From NCBI RefSeq assembly GCF_900112795.1, contig NZ_FONA01000029.1, positions 1-32,780 on the forward strand: 32,780 nt of DNA, written 5' to 3'. A program made the translations under genes and the position numbers. The notes beneath the pieces were generated by a model. That model worked only from the letters and a program-made list of their open reading frames with translations. It searched no databases and had not been told where the DNA came from. Origin of the DNA: Thermophagus xiamenensis (GTDB lineage Bacteria; Bacteroidota; Bacteroidia; Bacteroidales; Marinilabiliaceae). Shown piece by piece: positions 28,419-32,780 of the stretch. Every line of letters starts with the position of its first letter. Positions within the stretch are counted from its first letter, which is position 1.

Positions 28419-28537
28419 GGCATCAAATTTTTAAAAGTTAAAACCTATTAATACTAATGTTGTTAATCTTTATGAGAAAAGACTTTTATGGAAATAGTTT
28501 CTGGGAAAAATCACCTCTGACGTTTTTTTTCTAAATC

Positions 28538-28584
28538 ATTGGTCTCAAGGGATTCGCATGACCTAATGGCGTATTGAGACCAAT
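28538..28584. other. 47-base two-tier stem-loop, possible RNA element
   Basis: ATTGGTCTCAA (28538-28548) is perfectly complementary to TTGAGACCAAT (28574-28584). Inside, CGCAT pairs with ATGGCG through one bulged G around a 6-base loop. The structure lies between divergent promoters, so a simple terminator for either neighbour does not fit; a leader, small RNA or DNA-binding site remain possible. Confidence 0.5.
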
Positions 28585-28785
28585 TTTCATGGTCACGCCC
28601 GTTTTTTTGAAGTTGCCTTTTAGAATAAAATGTGTCCTGAATTAATACTTGAACCAATCATTGGGAGATTTTAACTCCCGTTTTGGATTCTTGAAGGAAG
28701 TAAAAGATAAACGGGTTAAGGCCCGGATTGTTCAGTGTTAATATATCGAATACGGCTTTCGGATACAAAAAATGCAACTTTACTG

Positions 28786-28816
28786 TTGGTTGGGAATAGG
28801 TATTATTCTAATTTTG
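28786..28816 (+). promoter_or_regulatory. Bacteroides-type -33/-7 promoter for GT2 operon
   Basis: TTGG (28786-28789), a 19-base spacer, then TAATTTTG (28809-28816) matches the Bacteroidota primary sigma pattern (TTTG / TAnnTTTG, 19-21 apart). Transcription would begin near 28823, some 20-25 bases before ATG 28846, which supports that start. Confidence 0.65.
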
Positions 28817-28845
28817 AAACTTTAAAAAGAGAAAAGTATTTTTTA

Positions 28846-29562
28846 ATGGAGAAAAAATATAGTCTTACTGTTATAGTACCCGTATTTAATGAAGAGGAAA
28901 GTTTACCACGCCTCAAAAAAGAATTGGACCAATTTATTCGTAAGAGTCCTGAAAAAACAAAAATTCTTTTTGTTGATGACCATTCAATAGATGGCAGTCT
29001 GGAGCTAATTCGAAAATATTCGGAAGAGGATGAATATGATTATTTGTCCTTAGAAAAAAATAGTGGTTTAAGCACTGCCTTAAAAGCCGGCATTGATCAT
29101 GTAGACACTCCTTATGCAGCATATATAGATGCTGATTTACAGACTCATCCCATGGATTTTTTGTTGTTTTATCCTTACATGAGGGAATACACCTTGATTA
29201 ATGGTATCCGTCAAAATCGTTCTGATACCTTTGTTAAAAGAGTGTCATCTCGCATTGCTAATGCTTTCCGACGTTGGATGATTAAAGACAACATCCAGGA
29301 TACATGCTGTCCACTGAAGATAATGCACACTCAGGCGGCTCAGGAAATACCTTTTTTTAAGGGGATGCATCGCTTTTTGCCCGCGCTTATCATGCTGAAA
29401 GGAGGGACGGTTAAAGAAATTCCTGTACGTCATTTCCCTCGCATTGCCGGAGAAGCCAAATATCATTTATTTAATCGCCTTGTAGGTCCTTTGTTTGATA
29501 CCTTTGCCTTTGTATGGATGCGGAAACGGAATATCCAATATAAAATTCAGGAACGCTCATGA
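28846..29562 (+). CDS. GT2 glycosyltransferase, polyprenyl-phosphate sugar synthase-like
   Basis: A 238-residue GT-A fold glycosyltransferase from ATG 28846. Motifs: VIVPVFNEEESLP (10-21), nucleotide-binding FVDDHSIDGS (42-51), metal-binding DADLQ (Asp95, Asp97) and the conserved RRWMIKDNIQDTCCPLKIM segment. It resembles dolichol-phosphate-mannose synthase and ArnC-type enzymes that load a sugar onto undecaprenyl phosphate, but it has no C-terminal membrane helices. Its stop overlaps the next start in ATGA, implying coupled translation. With a downstream LAB_N membrane protein and an ArnT-like transferase, it probably makes the lipid-linked donor sugar used by the latter. Sugar identity cannot be read from sequence. 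Confidence 0.88.
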   Translation: MEKKYSLTVIVPVFNEEESLPRLKKELDQFIRKSPEKTKILFVDDHSIDGSLELIRKYSEEDEYDYLSLEKNSGLSTALKAGIDHVDTPYAAYIDADLQTHPMDFLLFYPYMREYTLINGIRQNRSDTFVKRVSSRIANAFRRWMIKDNIQDTCCPLKIMHTQAAQEIPFFKGMHRFLPALIMLKGGTVKEIPVRHFPRIAGEAKYHLFNRLVGPLFDTFAFVWMRKRNIQYKIQERS

Positions 29563-30212
29563 TCAATTCTTACTTTATTTTTGGTTTGGGCTTTTTGGCT
29601 CAGGGGCTCTTTTCGGCTCGTCTGCTGGTGCAATGGCTGTTGTCGGAAAAAGCAAAAAAAGTGGTCTCACCCGATATATTTTGGCAATTAAGCATTGTAG
29701 CTTCTTTTCTGCTTTTATTATATGGCATTTTGCGCAAAGATATTGTGCTGATGGGAGGGCAGGTTGTATCTTACTTTATTTACATCCGTAACCTTCATCT
29801 GAATCGCAATTGGAACACGATGTATCCCTTGTTTCGGTGGTTGATTATAGGTGCTCCAATCCTGGCTTTTGTTTTATTAATTTTCAATGATAGCGGCTAC
29901 AGTCTGGAAGATATCGTGGATAACCCGGATATTTCCTTACAGCTATATACAGTAGGAACCATCGGACAAATTATTTTTACTTTTAGGTTTGTCTATCAAA
30001 TTATTTATTCCGAAAAAAAGCAACAATCCATATTGCCGCCAATGTTTTGGATAATAAGTATAACCGGTGCTTTGATAATTGCAGGATATGCCATTGAAAG
30101 GCGGGATCCGGTAATCATAATTGGTCAATTATCCGGACTATTAATTTATAGCCGTAATCTGTTTTTGTATTATCGAAGCAATATGAGAGAAAAAAAAGAG
30201 ATCAATAAATAA
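29559..30212 (+). CDS. Membrane protein with two lipid-A-disaccharide synthase N-terminal (LAB_N) domains
   Basis: A 217-residue polytopic membrane protein made of two tandem LAB_N units (~2-90 and ~125-210). Each has the pattern G-(F/T)-Q-x-x-F-(S/T)-x-R-(L/F)-x-x-Q, a W-x-(L/I)-S segment and a GQ-x-x-x-(Y/L)-x-I-Y-x-R-N-L end; compare GGQVVSYFIYIRNLHL with IGQLSGLLIYSRNLFL. About six membrane segments are expected. LAB_N is known fused to LpxB and as a free-standing protein next to GT2 genes; its biochemical role is not established. It overlaps the GT2 gene by four bases and precedes the ArnT-like gene by 11 bases. Flipping or presenting the lipid-linked sugar is my inference. Confidence 0.83.
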   Translation: MINSYFIFGLGFLAQGLFSARLLVQWLLSEKAKKVVSPDIFWQLSIVASFLLLLYGILRKDIVLMGGQVVSYFIYIRNLHLNRNWNTMYPLFRWLIIGAPILAFVLLIFNDSGYSLEDIVDNPDISLQLYTVGTIGQIIFTFRFVYQIIYSEKKQQSILPPMFWIISITGALIIAGYAIERRDPVIIIGQLSGLLIYSRNLFLYYRSNMREKKEINK

Positions 30213-30223
30213 ATGTATTGATT

Positions 30224-31843
30224 ATGTCGATGATAATCCGTTGTATTGAAAAAAGGCCGCTTATAAGTGTAGTCTTCTTAATTGGTTTGATGTTGCTCCC
30301 CTATCTTCATCTGGTTCCGGTATCTATAATGGAGGCCAGGAATTTCATTACCGCCCGAGAAATGGTTACTGACGGCAACTGGTTGCTTACCACCATGAAC
30401 GGAATGCCACGATACGAAAAGCCTCCGCTGCCTACCTGGTTGTCGGCCATCGCCGGCTATTTAGGAGGATTGGATAATTTGTGGGCTATGAGATTGCCTG
30501 CGGTTATGATGATTATGGTTATTTCGGTGGTGGTTTTCTTTTTTTCAAAGGCTTTAAAACTTAGTCCATGGCTTTGCGGAATTAATAGTTTTATTACAGC
30601 CACTTCATTTTATGTTACCGCTATTATTTTTGAAGCACCATGGGATATTTATACTCATGGCTTTATGTTGATGGCACTATTGTATTTATACTATTTTTTA
30701 TATGAAGAGAAACATTCGTTTAAGAATATATTGTTAGCTGGGGTTTTGGGTGGATTCTCTTTTTTGAGCAAAGGACCAATATCAATGTATGCCTTGATGC
30801 TTCCCTTTTTGTTGGCCTTTGGGGTTAATTTCTCTTTTCGGCAATACAAAGGAAAGATTTTTGGATTGCTTGCTTCAATTGTTTTAATGTTAGTAGTAGG
30901 CGGATGGTGGTATATTTATGTTCGATGGCAAGACCCGGAGACTTTTGTTGCCATCGCCCAAAAAGAGACTTCCAATTGGGGCAGTTACAATGTTCGGCCA
31001 TTCTACTATTACTGGAGTTTTTTCGCACAGAGCGGATTGTGGACCATCCCTGCTTTGGTTGCTCTGATTTATCCCTATATGAAAAAAAGGGTTTCTAACT
31101 TACAGGCTTATCGGTTTAGTTTGCTTTGGACACTCTTTTCAGTTCTATTATTATCATTGGTGCCCGAAAAAAAGACGCGTTATTTAATGCCTGTTCTGAT
31201 ACCATTGTCCATAAATACCGGATTTTATATTGAATATATTTGTCGGCGATTTTCTTCAATGAAAAAAAGCGAGCGAATACCCGTCTATTTGAATTTTGGT
31301 TTAATTTCTTTTGCCGGTTTGGTTATTCCTTTGGGACTGATTTTCATTGAGAAGATTACCAACTTTAATTTTTGGTGGGTGTTGATTTTTTCTGTTTTCC
31401 CGTTAATGGGAATTATTATGTTTCGCAAGCTTATCCGAAAAGAAATTATCGGGTTGGTTTATGGGGCTATTGCATTGTATGTCTTTATTTTTCTTCTTTT
31501 GCCGCCTTTATATAAAAATCAACTTTTACAAAGCAGGCAAAGGATGGAAATTTTTAAAAATATGGTGAAAGAGGAGCAATTGCAAGTTTTTGCTTACGGA
31601 TATATTCCTCCGGAAGCCATTTGGTTTTATGGAGATAAAATTCCTTTTGTGGAAAATCCGGATGATATGCTGACAATACAAATGGATAACTTTGCTTTGC
31701 TTACCAATATTGATATATCTAAAGAGGATTGGACAGGATTTTTCAAAATAGAGGAAAAGACAATGCTTGATTTGAATAATTTTCAGGGGAAAAATAACAG
31801 ACTTATTTCCCGTTTTTATGTCCTTCATAAAAAAGTGGAATGA
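30224..31843 (+). CDS. ArnT-like GT83 integral membrane glycosyltransferase
   Basis: A 539-residue inner-membrane transferase from ATG 30224; the frame is open to TTG 30218, which I reject. The GT-C fold is indicated by an early periplasmic-loop acidic motif (EARNFITAREM, Glu37) and the family motif YEKPPLPTW (64-72). About eleven to twelve hydrophobic helices follow, and a soluble C-terminal part ends near 539. ArnT-type enzymes move a sugar from undecaprenyl phosphate to lipid A or a related envelope acceptor on the periplasmic face. Position after the GT2 and LAB_N genes fits that pathway. The acceptor (lipid A, other glycolipid or protein) is not known. A small terminator-like hairpin touches the stop codon. 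Confidence 0.85.
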   Translation: MSMIIRCIEKRPLISVVFLIGLMLLPYLHLVPVSIMEARNFITAREMVTDGNWLLTTMNGMPRYEKPPLPTWLSAIAGYLGGLDNLWAMRLPAVMMIMVISVVVFFFSKALKLSPWLCGINSFITATSFYVTAIIFEAPWDIYTHGFMLMALLYLYYFLYEEKHSFKNILLAGVLGGFSFLSKGPISMYALMLPFLLAFGVNFSFRQYKGKIFGLLASIVLMLVVGGWWYIYVRWQDPETFVAIAQKETSNWGSYNVRPFYYYWSFFAQSGLWTIPALVALIYPYMKKRVSNLQAYRFSLLWTLFSVLLLSLVPEKKTRYLMPVLIPLSINTGFYIEYICRRFSSMKKSERIPVYLNFGLISFAGLVIPLGLIFIEKITNFNFWWVLIFSVFPLMGIIMFRKLIRKEIIGLVYGAIALYVFIFLLLPPLYKNQLLQSRQRMEIFKNMVKEEQLQVFAYGYIPPEAIWFYGDKIPFVENPDDMLTIQMDNFALLTNIDISKEDWTGFFKIEEKTMLDLNNFQGKNNRLISRFYVLHKKVE

Positions 31844-31844
31844 T

Positions 31845-31860
31845 TCGGGTTAGAACCCGA
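31845..31860 (+). terminator. Short hairpin at the end of the GT trio
   Basis: TCGGGT (31845-31850) pairs with ACCCGA (31855-31860) over a 4-base loop, directly after the stop codon and followed by TTATTTG. A weak intrinsic terminator. Confidence 0.5.
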
Positions 31861-32090
31861 TTATTTGTCAGTACATTAATAGGTTTAACCAATTAAATTG
31901 TTACGTGCTTGCGGGGATAATGAAACATATTGAATTTTCAGATTCGAAAATTACAATATTGATGTATTTTAATTCATTTGAATTTATTTGTTCCTGAAGT
32001 GAACTTTACCTGGTTCTAATGAAAAGGGAGTATGATTTATTCCAAAAACAAGTAAATCTTAATGAATAAATTCCAGTGTCATCTTTGTTT

Positions 32091-32320
32091 GACAATGAGT
32101 CAGTTGACTACTTTGGTGAGCGACTTTCAACTGACAATGAGTTAGTTGGACTCATAGGTGAGCGGCTCGCAACTGACAATGAGTCAGTTGGCTTCTTTGA
32201 TGATTAATGTTTAACTGACAATGAGTCAGTTGGCTTCATAAGTGAGCGGCTCGCAACTGACAATGAGTCGGTCACCTACTTCGATGCGCGACTTGCGACT
32301 GTCAATGATGAGGTTTTTGA
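32091..32320. repeat. Six-unit 42-bp tandem array with palindromic core
   Basis: The core GACAATGAG recurs at 32091, 32133, 32175, 32217 and 32259, and a degenerate form at 32301, always exactly 42 bases apart. In unit 3 CAACTGAC (32170-32177) and GTCAGTTG (32183-32190) form a perfect 8-bp stem over the loop AATGA. Units 2 and 4 keep it with one G-T pair each; units 1, 5 and 6 have lost the outer arm. In units 2 and 4 the linker holds a second small palindrome, GAGCGGCTC. The period is a multiple of three (14-residue repeat DNESVG..GERLAT), but unit 3 carries an in-frame TAA, so a protein is unlikely. Confidence 0.93.
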
Positions 32321-32548
32321 GTTTGATGAAAAAATCTTTTTTGCCAATGTGGCAGTTTTGGGGTTGAATGATTTGTTTTTCGTTTTAAGTTGGAAAGTAC
32401 CCGAGTGTTTTGAGGCACTTTTAAATTTAATTGATATAGTTACCACGTTAAACTCATTGATTTGATTTGAAAAATATTTAATTGATTTATATTAGGATTA
32501 TTATAAAAGAAAGATTGAGACAATTGATAGATGGATTAAAAGGATGTT

Positions 32549-32574
32549 ACCATAGTTTGGGAAGCTATGGTTTT
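32549..32574 (+). terminator. Terminator-like hairpin
   Basis: ACCATAG (32549-32555) pairs with CTATGGT (32565-32571) over a 9-base loop and is followed by TTTGTTT. No gene ends nearby on the plus strand; the closest stop is 31843. It may be a decayed remnant or end an unseen transcript. Confidence 0.5.
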
Positions 32575-32633
32575 GTTTAATTCAATTTTACTTAGGCAAT
32601 TTCAGAAGTAAGAAAAAATTAGAATAAAACACA

Positions 32634-32659
32634 GAAGCCGGGATTTAAATTCCGGCTTC
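32634..32659. terminator. Terminator-like hairpin in right repeat arm
   Basis: GAAGCCGG (32634-32641) pairs with CCGGCTTC (32652-32659), the counterpart of 122-145 with one base pair more. T-rich flanks are present on both sides but are moderate. Confidence 0.55.
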
Positions 32660-32710
32660 TTGTATTTACATAAGTTTTTCAAGACAGTTATATGTTAATT
32701 AAAATTGTTG

Positions 32711-32779
32711 TTATAGGTGCTTTAAGAGCATACCATCCCCATTGGTAAGTCCGTTAGAATTCATAGTATTGCTAAAATG
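32711..32779 (-). other. Possible 3' tail of a repeated gene (right copy)
   Basis: The same 22-codon open frame as at 2-70, identical in sequence, on the opposite strand and reading inward, with the hairpin downstream. Coding is unproven. Confidence 0.22.
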
Positions 32780-32780
32780 A

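Larger units (their letters stand above)
28419..28845. other. Divergent intergenic region rich in hairpins
   Basis: 427 bases between the divergent KamA-like (-) and GT2 (+) genes. Besides the long hairpin and the GT2 promoter listed separately, it holds GGGAG/CTCCC (28663-28667 with 28675-28679, followed by GTTTT) and CGGG/CCCG (28712-28715 with 28722-28725). A frame continuous with the GT2 is open upstream to a GTG at 28735 but runs through the promoter, so I treat it as non-coding. Confidence 0.6.
31844..32580. other. 737-base gene-free region before right repeat arm
   Basis: No convincing coding sequence. From 31861 to 32090 I see only AT-rich DNA. The 42-bp tandem array occupies 32091 to about 32320. 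From 32320 to 32548 nothing is visible but T-rich sequence. A terminator-like hairpin lies at 32549-32574. Confidence 0.7.
32581..32780. repeat. Right arm of ~200 bp inverted repeat
   Basis: Reverse complement of 1-199 with about six differences; the last 95 bases of the window are exactly complementary to the first 95. The mismatch at 32685 (C on plus, G on minus) faces A96. Both arms end precisely at the window edges, so the repeat may continue outside. Confidence 0.95.

Noticed and set aside
28735-28845. N-terminal extension of the GT2 from GTG 28735
   Set aside because: It runs through a good -33/-7 promoter, and ATG 28846 begins exactly at a normal GT2 N-terminus.
32074-32213. Small repeat protein reading DNESVG..GERLAT
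   Set aside because: No ATG, only a weak GTG, and an in-frame TAA in the third unit ends it at about 40 residues.
32091-32320. CRISPR array
   Set aside because: The whole 42-base unit repeats, including the linkers; there are no unique spacers of constant length, no leader and no cas genes.

Overview
The window reads as Bacteroidota DNA. It carries SusC/SusD transporter pairs, a one-piece hybrid two-component regulator, lipoproteins with an acidic stretch after the lipidated cysteine, AT-rich intergenic spacers without strong Shine-Dalgarno sites, and one clear TTGG-N19-TAATTTTG promoter of the Bacteroides -33/-7 type. A marine or anaerobic Bacteroidales/Marinilabiliales-like organism is my inference. 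I see no tRNA, rRNA, CRISPR, phage, integrase or transposase gene.

Layout. (1) 1-199: one arm of a ~200 bp inverted repeat whose partner is 32581-32780. (2) 206-4697: remains of a small polysaccharide-utilization locus (PUL): an IPT/TIG-NHL lipoprotein, a chimeric ORF joining the front of a SusC to the last ~59 residues of a SusD, and a DUF1735/DUF4361-type lipoprotein. (3) 4985-25035: a complete PUL. A leftward hybrid two-component sensor/regulator (HTCS) faces a rightward series: GH30, SusE/F-like glycan-binding lipoprotein, SusC, SusD, GH2, lipoprotein GH30, and LacZ-type GH2 lipoprotein. Two GH30 enzymes of the endo-beta-1,6-galactanase-like kind with two GH2 enzymes suggest a beta-galactan, for instance beta-1,6-galactan side chains of arabinogalactan; this substrate is inferred. 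(4) 25343-28418: leftward pair of a KamA-family radical SAM protein and a CysJ-like diflavin reductase. (5) 28846-31843: a tight rightward trio of GT2 glycosyltransferase, double-LAB_N membrane protein and ArnT-like GT83 transferase, most likely a lipid A or other envelope glycan modification set. (6) 31844-32780: 937 bases without a gene, holding six 42-bp tandem units with a palindromic core, a terminator-like hairpin and the right arm of the inverted repeat.

Working model of the main PUL: the surface-type lipoprotein GH30 cuts the polymer outside, the SGBP and SusCD bind and import oligomers, and the soluble periplasmic GH30 and two GH2 enzymes finish them. The HTCS senses a periplasmic oligosaccharide and activates from the 358-bp divergent region, which holds four same-strand GAATRAAAAAC-like repeats.

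Most notable: the in-frame SusC::SusD fusion; the 42-bp hairpin array; the inverted repeats with exactly 95 identical outermost bases; the radical SAM/diflavin reductase pair; the LAB_N trio.
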